From positions 1-39,210 of the forward strand of contig WVSO01000026.1 in NCBI GenBank assembly GCA_015689745.1: a DNA stretch of 39,210 nt, read 5' to 3'. Source of the DNA: Rhodobacterales bacterium HKCCSP123 (GTDB taxonomy: Bacteria; Pseudomonadota; Alphaproteobacteria; Rhodobacterales; Rhodobacteraceae). Of the stretch, positions 1 through 7,711 are shown piece by piece. The notes below the pieces were generated by a model. That model was not told where the DNA came from. It saw only the letters and a program-made list of their open reading frames with translations, and ran no database searches. Made by a program: the position numbers and the translations under genes. Within the stretch, counting starts at the first letter, position 1. The number at the start of each line of letters is the position of its first letter.

Positions 1-92
1 AAATCCTCCACTACTCAATCACCCCAGTCTGTCCCATGAGTGCTGATGCCGGACACCTTCAACATCGACCGGCCAGAACGAGCTGCTCGATC

Positions 93-1493
93 TCACAGCA
101 TCTCGGCTTGTACCTCTGAAATCGCGTCGTCGAGGATGTCGAACATCTCGTTGATCTGCGTCTTTGTGATGATGAGCGGCGGAGAGAAGACACACATGTT
201 TAGAAGTGGACGCACGATCAAGCCGCGAGCCTCGCACGCGGCATCCACCCGTTCTCCGAAATGCTGGTCGATGTCGAAGCGCCGGGCCTCGGGAAGGTCC
301 GGGCGCGCAGTGCCTTCGACACATCCAAGGAGTCCCATGCCCCGAACGTCGCCGACGATGTCGTGCCGCCCGAGGTCGCGCAGGCGCGATTGGAAAAGCG
401 GGGCGACCTGCCGCACGTGCTCCAGCAATCGCTCGCGTTCCATGATCTCGATGTTCTTCAATGCGCCGGCACAGCAGACAGGGTGTCCCGAATATGTGTA
501 GCCGTTCTTGAACAAGACCTCGGCGCGATCTTCTTTTGAGATCTCGCTCAGCAGTCGGTCGGAAATTATCGTGGCCCCGAGCGGAAGGTAGCCTGATGTC
601 AGACCCTTCGCACACGTGATGATATCCGGCACAATCCCGAAGACGGACTCCGAGGCGAACCAGTGACCAAGTCGGCCAAAGCCTGTCACCACCTCGTCGG
701 AAATGAACAGGATGTCATGTTCGCGGCACAACTCTCGGCACCTCCGCAGGTAATCCGCAGGTGGTACGATCACTCCGCCGGACGCGATCACCGGCTCGGC
801 GATGAAGGCCGCGATGGCATCCGGACCCTCGACGCGGATCGCCCGCGCGAGATCTTCGACCTTCTCGTCGCACCAATCCGCTTCGCCTTGCTCAGGAGCG
901 CGATGATAAGGGTTGATGTCGGGAAGGAAGCGGACGAGCCGCTGCTCGATGTCCATCGGGTTCTTCCAGCGGTCCTTTCCGGTCACCGAGGCGGCGAGGT
1001 AGGTCGATCCGTGGTATCCTTTCTCGCGGGCGAGGAAGAGCTTCTTTTCGGGCCTGCCCCGAAGATTGTTGTAGAACTGGACAAAGCGAAGCGCGGTGTC
1101 CACGGCTGACGAACCGCAGGTGCTGAAGAACACGGAATTGAGATCCCCGGGCGCCAGTTGGGCGAGCTTCCGGGCCAGGCGTGCCGAGGGTTCCGAAGCA
1201 AAGGACCAAGGGCTGTTGTATGTAAGGGTCATCACTTGGTCGGCGATCGCCTCGGCCATCTCGCGACGTCCATAGCCGATCTGGACACACCACATGCCGC
1301 CCGGCCCGTCCATGAAGCGCTGCCCTTCGGCATCATAGAGATGAATGCCCTCGGCCTTCGCCGCGATGGTGCGGTCGGGCATCTCGGTTCCCATGCTCTC
1401 CCACGGATGGATCACATGGGCGGCGTCCCATGCACTGATTGTTTGAGGATCTTGGGGGGGCGCCGCGGGTGGGGAATTCGGGTCGGGTGTCAT
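93..1493 (-). CDS. Class III (omega-type) PLP aminotransferase
   Basis: PLP-dependent fold-type I enzyme, 466 aa, of the omega-amino-acid/polyamine:pyruvate aminotransferase group, which moves an amino group from an amine or omega-amino acid to an oxo-acid in the cytosol. Visible family signatures are the substrate-loop WCVQIGYGRRE, the GYHGSTY glycine/aromatic motif, the SDEVVTGFGR aspartate motif and the PLP-lysine context CAKGLTSGYLPLG, followed by YTYSGHPV. Length is typical. I chose the ATG at 1493. An in-frame GTG at 1529 would add 12 residues but lies inside an operator-like palindrome and has no ribosome binding site; the ATG also has only a weak site. It is divergent from a BetI-like TetR gene, so substrate-responsive control by that repressor is likely. 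The family is certain; the amine substrate is not readable. Confidence 0.9.
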   Translation of the reverse strand: MTPDPNSPPAAPPQDPQTISAWDAAHVIHPWESMGTEMPDRTIAAKAEGIHLYDAEGQRFMDGPGGMWCVQIGYGRREMAEAIADQVMTLTYNSPWSFASEPSARLARKLAQLAPGDLNSVFFSTCGSSAVDTALRFVQFYNNLRGRPEKKLFLAREKGYHGSTYLAASVTGKDRWKNPMDIEQRLVRFLPDINPYHRAPEQGEADWCDEKVEDLARAIRVEGPDAIAAFIAEPVIASGGVIVPPADYLRRCRELCREHDILFISDEVVTGFGRLGHWFASESVFGIVPDIITCAKGLTSGYLPLGATIISDRLLSEISKEDRAEVLFKNGYTYSGHPVCCAGALKNIEIMERERLLEHVRQVAPLFQSRLRDLGRHDIVGDVRGMGLLGCVEGTARPDLPEARRFDIDQHFGERVDAACEARGLIVRPLLNMCVFSPPLIITKTQINEMFDILDDAISEVQAEML

Positions 1494-1516
1494 GTCATTC
1501 CGGGGGCGATAATTTA

Positions 1517-1534
1517 TTTGAGCGCTCACTCAAA
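1517..1534. promoter_or_regulatory. Operator-like palindrome (BetI/TetR type)
   Basis: TTTGAGCGCTCACTCAAA has perfect 6-bp arms (TTTGAG/CTCAAA) around a 6-bp centre. The TTGA...TCAA layout resembles known BetI-type operators. It sits between the divergent aminotransferase and tetR genes, 24 bp upstream of the aminotransferase ATG and about 76 bp upstream of tetR, so one bound dimer could repress both. Binding by the neighbouring TetR protein is inferred. Confidence 0.6.
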
Positions 1535-1610
1535 GTGCTTCAAACTTGGTCCATTGACAAGCTGGAAGTGCAGGGCAAACTCGCGCGCATCGCCGTAGGC
1601 GGAGGACATC

Positions 1611-2285
1611 ATGCCAGACGCGGCCGGGGGAAAGGAACGACGCCCCAGGAGGGAACGAGCGGAGAACGCCGCGCGCCGAAGAGAACAGCTGGTTGACGCC
1701 GCGCTTGCGTCGATCGTCCGAAACGGCCTTGGAGGTACGACGCTGGCCACGGTGGCGCGCGAGGCCGGGCTCAGCGAGGGCGTGGCAGTGTTCTACTTCC
1801 AGAGCAAGGAGGGGCTCCTCGCCGCGGCGCTGGAAGCGCATTATCAACGCTACGAGACCAACTGGCGCGCAGCCCTGGAAGCCGCAGACACCGGCGCGGC
1901 AGAACGTCTGGCGGCGCTGGTTGTTGCCGATTTCCAACCGCAAGTCTGCGCGCGTGAGGCGCAGATCGTCTGGCACGCCTTCTGGGGCGAGGCCGGAGCC
2001 CGGCCGTTGTTCAACGATATCGCTCGCCGATACGACGCAGCGCGCGCCTCCGCGCTGACCGCGGCAGTCGAAAAACTGCTGATCGAGCTCGGCCGCAATG
2101 CAGGAGAGGCAGGCACGTTCGCCGCAGGTATCGAGGGTCTGACTGACGGCTTGTGGCTGCAACTGTACCTGGGCAGCGGCGTCGCCGATGCGGAAGATGC
2201 GCTTGCCGTTTCGGGTCGGTTCCTTGCCGCGCTCTTCCCTGAACGCTCGGGGGTGTTTCGAGCGATGGCGAAGGCGAATGGGTAG
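1611..2285 (+). CDS. TetR/AcrR-family repressor, BetI-like
   Basis: DNA-binding repressor of 224 aa. The TetR helix-turn-helix lies at about residues 25-75 (LVDAALASIVRNGLGGTTLA, then VAREAGLSEGVAVFYFQSKE with the usual helix-3 YF motif). The C-terminal ligand domain has the BetI-like pattern (QIVWHAFWGEA, then a TDGLWLQLYLG segment near the end). The start ATG follows GGAGGA at 5-6 bp. It is divergent from the aminotransferase with the 1517-1534 palindrome between, which suggests autoregulation and control of amine catabolism. BetI itself responds to choline, but the residues that would fix the ligand cannot be judged here, so I do not assign betI. Confidence 0.88.
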   Translation: MPDAAGGKERRPRRERAENAARRREQLVDAALASIVRNGLGGTTLATVAREAGLSEGVAVFYFQSKEGLLAAALEAHYQRYETNWRAALEAADTGAAERLAALVVADFQPQVCAREAQIVWHAFWGEAGARPLFNDIARRYDAARASALTAAVEKLLIELGRNAGEAGTFAAGIEGLTDGLWLQLYLGSGVADAEDALAVSGRFLAALFPERSGVFRAMAKANG

Positions 2286-2389
2286 ATTTGAACTCTCAAC
2301 CCTTTGGCTTTTATGGGTTTGGGGTCGGAGCAGGCGATCGCTACGGGCACTGTTAACGGCATCTTTCGCCACTAGCGGCCGTACACCTC

Positions 2390-2401
2390 GTCAGCGCTGA
2401 C
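2390..2401. repeat. 12-bp perfect palindrome beside IS left end
   Basis: GTCAGCGCTGAC is perfectly self-complementary and lies about 12-20 bp outside the left subterminal repeat of the IS1111-type element. IS1111-group elements often choose conserved, structured targets, so this could be part of the target, or it could be a leftover transcription-stop hairpin of the tetR gene. No poly-T follows. Confidence 0.35.
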
Positions 2402-2420
2402 CGGCAGCATCGCAGATGGG

Positions 2421-2432
2421 GTGGATGGCTCC
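2421..2432 (+). repeat. Left subterminal inverted repeat of the IS1111 element
   Basis: GTGGATGGCTCC is the exact reverse complement of bases 3755-3766. A shorter imperfect copy (GGAGCCACCCC) occurs at the transposase ribosome binding site, 2488-2498. Confidence 0.85.
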
Positions 2433-2497
2433 GGCTCCCCCGGCGTCGCGATGCGCCATAGTGCAGGTGTTGTCATCTGCGAGAGAGGAGCCACCCC

Positions 2498-3517
2498 ATG
2501 TATGTTACCACTGTCGGTCTCGATGTGACCAAGAACGTCTTTCAGGTCCACGGCGTCACTGACGGCGGAACGGTCGCCTTCAACCGATCGCTCCGGCGCG
2601 CTCAGATGCTCTCTTTCTTCGAGAGGCTTGAGCCTTGCGTCGTGGGCATGGAAGCCTGCTCGACCAGCCACCATTGGGCGCGCGAGCTGACGCGCCTGGG
2701 ACATACCGTACGACTGATCCCTCCATCTTATGTGAAGCCATATTTAAAGCGCGGGAAGTCGGACGCCGCCGATGCCGAGGCGATCTGCGAAGCGGTCACA
2801 CGACCGGCGATGCGCTTCGTTGAAGTGAAGTCTTGCGAGCAGCAGGCGATCCTGTCGCTGCACCGCACGCGTGATCTGGTTGTCCGGCAGAGGACCCAGA
2901 CCATCAATATGCTGCGGGGGCTGCTGGCCGAGTTCGGGATCGTGCTGCCGAAGGGGGTCGGTCATGCTGTCCGATTTGCGCGACAGGGACGCGATGAGGC
3001 ATGTGCTGCGCTGCCAGAACAAGCGCACACGGCAATCGACGACCTTTGCGACGCCCTTGTCGCGCTTCACATGCGGGTGGCGTCTTACGGCCGACGGATA
3101 GCGGCGCTGGCGAAGGTCGATCCGAGCATTGCACGCTTGCAGACCATACCCGGCGTTGGGCCGATCACGGCATCGGCGATCGCCGCCACGATCGGTTCGG
3201 CCCGTCAGTTTAGAAGCGGCAGGGATCTCGCGGCTTGGCTCGGCCTAACGCCACTCAACAGATCCAGCGGCGGCAAGGAACGGCTGGGACGCGTCTCCAA
3301 GATGGGCGACAGATACATCCGGCGCCTTCTGGTTGTCGGGATGACGTCCCGGATCAAGCAGATCAGGCAAAGGCCCGACGCCTACGATCCGTGGTTCTCC
3401 ACGATCCTGGAGCGCAAACCCGCAAAGCTCGCCGCGGTGGCGATGGTCAACAAGACCGCCCGCATCGTATGGGCCGTCCTCTCCCGCGGCGAACCATACC
3501 GCCTCCGCGCAACGTGA
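2498..3517 (+). CDS. IS110-family (IS1111 group) DEDD transposase
   Basis: Recombinase of 339 aa, full length for the family. The N-terminal RuvC-like DEDD domain shows Asp9 (VGLDVTKN), Glu52 (VGMEAC), Asp89 and Asp92 (KSDAADAEA). The C-terminal Transposase_20 domain has the helix-hairpin-helix IPGVGPITASAIA (about 217-229) and the NRSSGGKERLGRVSKMGD segment, whose Ser256/Ser257 is the expected site of the catalytic serine. The LIPPSYVKPY segment is typical of the IS1111 branch. Start ATG follows AGGAG at 7 bp. No frameshift or stop is seen, so the enzyme could be active. IS110/IS1111 enzymes are guided by a non-coding RNA that pairs with both donor and target DNA. Confidence 0.95.
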   Translation: MYVTTVGLDVTKNVFQVHGVTDGGTVAFNRSLRRAQMLSFFERLEPCVVGMEACSTSHHWARELTRLGHTVRLIPPSYVKPYLKRGKSDAADAEAICEAVTRPAMRFVEVKSCEQQAILSLHRTRDLVVRQRTQTINMLRGLLAEFGIVLPKGVGHAVRFARQGRDEACAALPEQAHTAIDDLCDALVALHMRVASYGRRIAALAKVDPSIARLQTIPGVGPITASAIAATIGSARQFRSGRDLAAWLGLTPLNRSSGGKERLGRVSKMGDRYIRRLLVVGMTSRIKQIRQRPDAYDPWFSTILERKPAKLAAVAMVNKTARIVWAVLSRGEPYRLRAT

Positions 3518-3754
3518 AGATCAGTCTCGACAAAAAATACCGAACGGCAAGACCAGTGACGTGATGGCGAACGGATCAGACCGGAGACCGAGACACCCCG
3601 TGCTTCGTCCTGAGCGATCTCTGTTCGATTTGCAGGATGGGACTCGGTTTGCGGAAACCATCAGGGCCAGCGGTCTCGTGCACCGCGTCAACAGGCCGGA
3701 CACAAGACCGCTTCTGAAACCGCGCAAATCACATCAGAAAAGTCTTGCCATGCA
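3518..3754 (+). ncRNA. Candidate seekRNA/bridge RNA region of the IS1111 element
   Basis: This 237-bp non-coding stretch between the transposase stop and the right subterminal repeat is the place where IS1111-type elements encode the guide (seekRNA/bridge RNA). Two foldable units are visible: GGTTT/AAACC at 3646-3659 with a GCGG loop, and AGCGGTCT (3669-3676) pairing perfectly with AGACCGCT (3705-3712) around a 28-nt loop, which could be one of the guide loops. RNA ends, the donor/target pairing segments and a promoter are not resolved. Function is inferred from family knowledge and position. Confidence 0.5.
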
Positions 3755-3766
3755 GGAGCCATCCAC
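3755..3766 (-). repeat. Right subterminal inverted repeat of the IS1111 element
   Basis: GGAGCCATCCAC, exact inverted partner of 2421-2432. The 122 bp from here to the next gene contain no recognisable gene. Confidence 0.85.
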
Positions 3767-3888
3767 ACAGGACGAAGCCGTCACTGAAGCGGCAGTGTTG
3801 AGCCTGAAGAGCATCGAGGCCTGAGAGGTCACCTGCAACTCTCCCGGAAGGCCGGGCGCGAACGTGCTTCTGATGCGTTGTCGGGCCG

Positions 3889-5649
3889 TTACTCGGGCAG
3901 ACCTGCTTTACTCAGTGCCGCGATGACGCGGTTTCGCATGTCGGGGCTCTTATAGGGCAGACGCTGCGCATAGGCACCGAGCTTGAAGTCGGGGTCCTTT
4001 GCGATGATGTCCTTTGCGACGAGATGCGCCTGATCGGAGTCTCCGGACAGGGCGTAATCGCTGCACAGAATCAGTCGCGCATCGTTGTTGGCCGGATTGA
4101 TCCGGATCGACTCCCGTGCGGCCGGAACCGAAAGCTGGAAGTCGCCGCGGTCACGATAGGCGGCGGCAAGGACATCGATCAGCCAGGGTGGGTAGATCCT
4201 CTCGAGCCGCAGCGCCTCTTTCACGCTTTTGACGGCCTCCTCCGGGTTGCCGCAGTAATTCTGGACAAGCCCCAGAAGGCCATGTGCAAGGGGGCAGCTG
4301 GTGCGCAGCTGTGTTCCTGTTCTGCAAGCAACGACCGCCGCGTCGAAATTCCCCTGAACCAGCTGTAGATGCCCATGAATCGCGTGCCCGATGCCATTGT
4401 TTTCAGGGTACTCCATCGCGCGCCGGGACCATTTGTCCGCCTCCGCGAAGGATTGTTCAGGCGCCTCTGACCAACCAAAGAACCAGTCGATCCAATGAGA
4501 CGCCGCGATATAGCTGGGCCCGATGACTGCATCCGGCTGCAGGCGGTGCATGTCCTCGAACAGCGCACGGGCGGTCTGGTTGTCGTCCTTGTTAAACTTG
4601 TAGAAATGGCTGGAGGCGCGATAGTAGGCCTCCATGGCGTCCGGCACATTGATCTTCGAGAACCAGACCCGTTCCGCCTCGCCCGAAACAAGTTTGATCT
4701 TTAGCGCGACGATCACCTCGTGGATGATGTCATCCTGCAGCTTGAAGATATCGCCCACCTCGCGGTCATAGCGTTCGGCCAGGATTGTCTGCCGGGCTTC
4801 CGTGTCGGTTAGCTGCACTGTCACGCGTACACGGTTGCCGGCCCGCTGCACCGCTCCATCGAGAACGTAGCGCACCTCCAGTTGCCGGGCGACGTCATCG
4901 GGCGCGACCTCCGTGCTGCGATAACCGTTGAGTGTCGGCGCGTGGATCAGGAACAGGCCCGACAACTGGACCATTGTAGCCGACAGGCCGAAGTGGATGC
5001 CGTCGGCGATGTAGTCCTGGTCCGGGACCGGCGATAGACTCTTGAAGGGCAATATCGCGATCGAGGGGCGGTCGGGGGCCTTGAAGTCGAACGCGGCGCT
5101 GGCCCCCGGTTCGGCGGGACGTACGGCCCCGGTTTTTTCAGGTAGCGAGCGATAGGCCCGAACGGGGGATGCAATGTTCTTGAGCGTCTGATGGCCCATG
5201 AATTCGAACATCTCGCCAAGTTTGCGCGCGACCTGATCGTAGACGGTGCCGCTGATGCAAATCCCCCCCGGTTCGGCGATGGCCTCGAGTCGTGCCGCGA
5301 TGTTCACGCCATCGCCAAAGATGTCGCCGTCTTCGATGATGATGTCACCTACATTGATCCCGATCCGATAGACGATCCGCCGGTCTTCCTGAATGTCGCG
5401 ATTGCGTGTGTCCATCGCGTTTTGGACGTCGAGCGCAAAGGCCACCGCCTGGACCGCGCTGGGGAACTCCATTAGAATGCCATCACCCATCAGCTTGACG
5501 GTGCGTCCTCCGTACTGGAGTGCCCTAGGACCGACCACTTCGTTGCGATGGTCGTTGGCGGCTGCAAGGGTGGCGTCCTCATCCTCGCCCATAAGGCGAG
5601 AATAGCCGACAATGTCTGCCGAAATGACGGCTGCAAGGCGACGTTCCAT
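3889..5649 (-). CDS. Class III adenylate/guanylate cyclase fused to TolB-like and TPR domains
   Basis: Predicted cytosolic signalling protein, 586 aa. Residues 1-170 form a class III cyclase domain: metal aspartates Asp12 (SADIVGYS) and Asp56 (KLMGDG), purine-contact Lys52, and the transition-state pair Asn116 and Arg120 in GDGVNIAARLE, so it should be active, probably making cAMP. A TolB/FlgO-like domain starts at RPSIAILPF (about 191) and runs to about 310; TPR-type helical repeats fill the rest. No membrane segment or signal peptide is seen. Start ATG at 5649 sits behind GGGGAGGGGG; a TTG 18 bp upstream is less likely. The protein ends AGLPE, exactly like the regulator at 7712-9328. Such cyclases are common and multicopy in Rhizobiales and Rhodobacterales; the signal sensed is unknown. 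Confidence 0.9.
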   Translation of the reverse strand: MERRLAAVISADIVGYSRLMGEDEDATLAAANDHRNEVVGPRALQYGGRTVKLMGDGILMEFPSAVQAVAFALDVQNAMDTRNRDIQEDRRIVYRIGINVGDIIIEDGDIFGDGVNIAARLEAIAEPGGICISGTVYDQVARKLGEMFEFMGHQTLKNIASPVRAYRSLPEKTGAVRPAEPGASAAFDFKAPDRPSIAILPFKSLSPVPDQDYIADGIHFGLSATMVQLSGLFLIHAPTLNGYRSTEVAPDDVARQLEVRYVLDGAVQRAGNRVRVTVQLTDTEARQTILAERYDREVGDIFKLQDDIIHEVIVALKIKLVSGEAERVWFSKINVPDAMEAYYRASSHFYKFNKDDNQTARALFEDMHRLQPDAVIGPSYIAASHWIDWFFGWSEAPEQSFAEADKWSRRAMEYPENNGIGHAIHGHLQLVQGNFDAAVVACRTGTQLRTSCPLAHGLLGLVQNYCGNPEEAVKSVKEALRLERIYPPWLIDVLAAAYRDRGDFQLSVPAARESIRINPANNDARLILCSDYALSGDSDQAHLVAKDIIAKDPDFKLGAYAQRLPYKSPDMRNRVIAALSKAGLPE

Positions 5650-5906
5650 GCCGCACCCCCTCCCCAAAAGAATAGTTTAGGTGCGAGGAAGACGTCAACG
5701 AATGTCGCGGCGGCGGCTGAAAACTTATTCAATGTCTTCAGGGGTCGGCGCCGATGTCCGCCTAGGGCTCGGAGCAGACCATTGCAGCGCAGCGACGCCT
5801 TAAAGATCTGAGGATCGCGAAGCGGACATTCGTCCTATCGAGGTGGAATCCGATCGTTGGCACGGTGCCGATGCCTGGTGTGGGAGGGCTGGATGGAGAC
5901 CTCATC
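5650..5906. other. Intergenic region, divergent promoters
   Basis: 257 bp between the divergent cyclase and integrase genes. No ORF with gene-like composition was seen. It must hold both promoters, but no convincing -35/-10 pair was recognised. A short GGCAC/GTGCC inverted repeat lies near 5859-5869. Confidence 0.4.
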
Positions 5907-6539
5907 ATGTCCAGTATCCAGCTTCCTGCGACCCGTCCGTCTCGTCCGCCGTGGAACAAGGGACGGCTGATCGGCCAGAAACGCCCGCTGCTGCCAAGGC
6001 AGGTCTGGGCCATTCGCGCCCGGCTGGAGCTCGCAGACAACCTGCGCGACCTGGCGTTGTTCAACCTCGCCATCGACAGCAAACTCCGGGGATGTGACTT
6101 GGTTCGGCTCAGGGTCGCAGACCTCGTCGCCGGGGGTAATGTCCGTGACCGCGTGTCTGTCATCCAGAGCAAGACCGGGCGTCCGGTTCAATTCGAAGTG
6201 TCCGAGAACACACGCCGAAGCGTGCTCGCATGGGTCACATCGTCTCTCATGCTTGGTCAGGTGTACCTGTTCCCAAGCAGGTTCCACAGCTCACCCCACA
6301 TCTCGACGAGACAGTACGCGCGTCTTGTTCATGACTGGGTGTCAGCGATTGGGCTCGATCCAAGCGGGTATGGAACACATTCCCTACGGCGGACGAAAGC
6401 AGCGTTGATCTACCGGAAGACGGGAAATCTCCGTGCCGTTCAGCTCCTGCTTGGTCACACCAAGGTGGACAGCACGGTCCGATACCTCGGCGTCGAACTC
6501 GATGACGCGCTGAGCATCGCCGAGAAGATCGACATCTGA
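5907..6539 (+). CDS. Single-domain tyrosine recombinase/integrase
   Basis: Phage-integrase-family catalytic domain, 210 aa, with all active-site residues: Arg61 (DSKLRGCDL), Lys89 (QSKTGRP), His158 and Arg161 (THSLRR), His184 (LLGHTKVDST) and the nucleophile Tyr193 (VRYLGV). The usual N-terminal SAM-like core-binding domain is absent; only about 30 basic residues precede the catalytic fold. This matches a known stand-alone family of about 200 aa common in alphaproteobacteria, so it is not a truncation. Start ATG 5907 follows GGAG at 8 bp; an in-frame ATG at 5865 lacks a site. No excisionase or att duplication was found, and its DNA target is unknown. Confidence 0.9.
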   Translation: MSSIQLPATRPSRPPWNKGRLIGQKRPLLPRQVWAIRARLELADNLRDLALFNLAIDSKLRGCDLVRLRVADLVAGGNVRDRVSVIQSKTGRPVQFEVSENTRRSVLAWVTSSLMLGQVYLFPSRFHSSPHISTRQYARLVHDWVSAIGLDPSGYGTHSLRRTKAALIYRKTGNLRAVQLLLGHTKVDSTVRYLGVELDDALSIAEKIDI

Positions 6540-6577
6540 GCGTGCGGCGGACGGCAGCGGTCGTTCGCCATCTTTGT

Positions 6578-6611
6578 CCAGCCGTTGCTTACATCTGACC
6601 GCAACGGCTGG
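6578..6611. repeat. Perfect 11-bp inverted repeat downstream of integrase
   Basis: CCAGCCGTTGC at 6578-6588 and GCAACGGCTGG at 6601-6611 pair perfectly around a 12-nt loop, 38 bp after the integrase stop. No poly-T tract follows, so it may act as a factor-dependent terminator, an mRNA-stabilising hairpin, or a recombination-site arm pair for the recombinase. The choice is open. Confidence 0.5.
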
Positions 6612-6895
6612 TCAGAGCCCATCTTGGACCTTCGGGTTGAGCGCAGCATTTGACACTCAAGGCGGAACGGGGCCGTTCGTCGCACAAATCCCTGAGGTAC
6701 GGTTAGGCGATTTTGGCGACTTCTGAGGCATCAGGCGGATACCCGCCATGGTACGACGAACGGAGTGTCGGAGCGCGAAGCTGCTCCCTATGGAAATAGC
6801 AGTTCGGCCTCCCGAGGGGCTTGCGAGAAAGAGCTTGCCTGGCCAGCGAATTCCCTGAAGGTGAAAGCGTTGGCGTGAGGTTGGGGGACGGCGCG
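6612..6895. other. Intergenic spacer without recognisable gene
   Basis: Between the integrase hairpin and the small membrane protein. Contains GAACGG/CCGTTC arms at 6665-6678 and words such as CGAACG that recur in the next spacer; no supportable coding sequence. Confidence 0.35.
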
Positions 6896-7204
6896 ATGAT
6901 TTCGATACTTGCTTCGCTTCTTGCGGTGAACGCCGTCCTTCACGGGATGATCATTGCTCGCTTCGGCGTGAAGGGAAACGAGCCTCCGCTCGCTTTCGGA
7001 ATCGCCTACGCCGCCCTCGCCGTCGGAGTGTTCCTGGCGATCCCCTACGCGCTCTGGGCCACCCTGATCGTCTCGGTCGTAGGTGTCGCGGGCCTTACGG
7101 CGGCCTATGCGAAGATTCCGCACGAGAAATCAGTGGAGCGCCTCTGTTGGGCGCTGGGGGCGATTGTCATTGCGCTAACGGCCTACCTACTTTTCCTGCA
7201 CTGA
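6896..7204 (+). CDS. Small four-helix membrane protein, function unknown
   Basis: Predicted inner-membrane protein of 102 aa with four hydrophobic segments at about residues 3-20, 33-50, 53-75 and 85-101, separated by short polar loops (RFGVKGNEPP, AKIPHEKSVE). I chose the ATG at 6896 because it follows a GGGGGAC site and removes a polar 25-residue extension. I do not recognise the family. It stands alone in a spacer-rich stretch between the integrase and the winged-helix regulator, with nothing to suggest an operon. Composition and hydrophobic pattern support a real gene. Confidence 0.65.
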   Translation: MISILASLLAVNAVLHGMIIARFGVKGNEPPLAFGIAYAALAVGVFLAIPYALWATLIVSVVGVAGLTAAYAKIPHEKSVERLCWALGAIVIALTAYLLFLH

Positions 7205-7711
7205 GGGCCACGCTCACTCATACCGGTGCTTCATGAAGGCCGAAGCATTGGCCCGCCCTCTGTACCTTTCCCGCGATAGGCACAACGGCAGCTTCGTCGG
7301 GATCAGTGGCCTCGGCCTGGGCCATGGTGGAGGTCCGAACAGGGTCGTTCTTTACGGTTTGGGCTCAGCGAACGAAGGTCCACTTCGTCCGCATGTGAGA
7401 CATCAAGCAGCCGCGCAGCGAACGACCGGGTCCGGTCTGATCCATCCAGCCGTGTTGGAACGACCGCTTCCGGGAAATCGGGCTGCACTGCAGCGATGAG
7501 ATGGTCGCCGGGCAATGATCTGAATGACCGACCATACCGCGGGCGCATCGGTCCGGTTGGTCCGCATTCCGGTCTTTCGCATGCAGCGGCGCCAACGGCT
7601 GCTCCGTTTATGGACGGACGTTCATCCGTAGCGCAGCGATCGACGGCTCCGAGCCCAAATCCGGAACATTCTAGCGACCCGAGTTCCGCGTTCGGCAGCA
7701 ACTTGAACCGC
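7205..7711. other. 507-bp spacer with degenerate CGAACGA-type words
   Basis: No ORF here looks like a gene. Short related words recur (GAACGAAGGTCC near 7371, GAACGACC near 7420 and 7457), along with a palindrome CTTCATGAAG at 7229-7238. The look is of decayed, repeat-rich intergenic sequence as often seen in Rhodobacterales genomes; this is an impression, not a database match. Confidence 0.35.

Larger units (their letters stand above)
2414..3769 (+). mobile_element. IS110-family (IS1111 group) insertion sequence, apparently intact
   Basis: An intact DEDD transposase gene is bracketed by a 12-bp inverted pair, GTGGATGGCTCC at 2421-2432 and GGAGCCATCCAC at 3755-3766. IS1111-group elements carry such repeats subterminally with a few extra bases outside, so the outer limits given are estimates (about 7 bp beyond the left and 3 bp beyond the right repeat, the layout remembered for IS4321/IS5075). 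The spacing is asymmetric: 65 bp between left repeat and start codon, 237 bp between stop codon and right repeat. The long 3' non-coding segment is where IS1111-type elements encode their guide RNA. No target duplication is expected or evident. Confidence 0.85.

Noticed and set aside
2270-2300. A tRNA-like T-arm (GAGTTCAAATCTACCC on the minus strand) after tetR
   Set aside because: The flanking stem does not pair (two of five pairs fail), and no acceptor, D-arm or anticodon arm could be formed around it.
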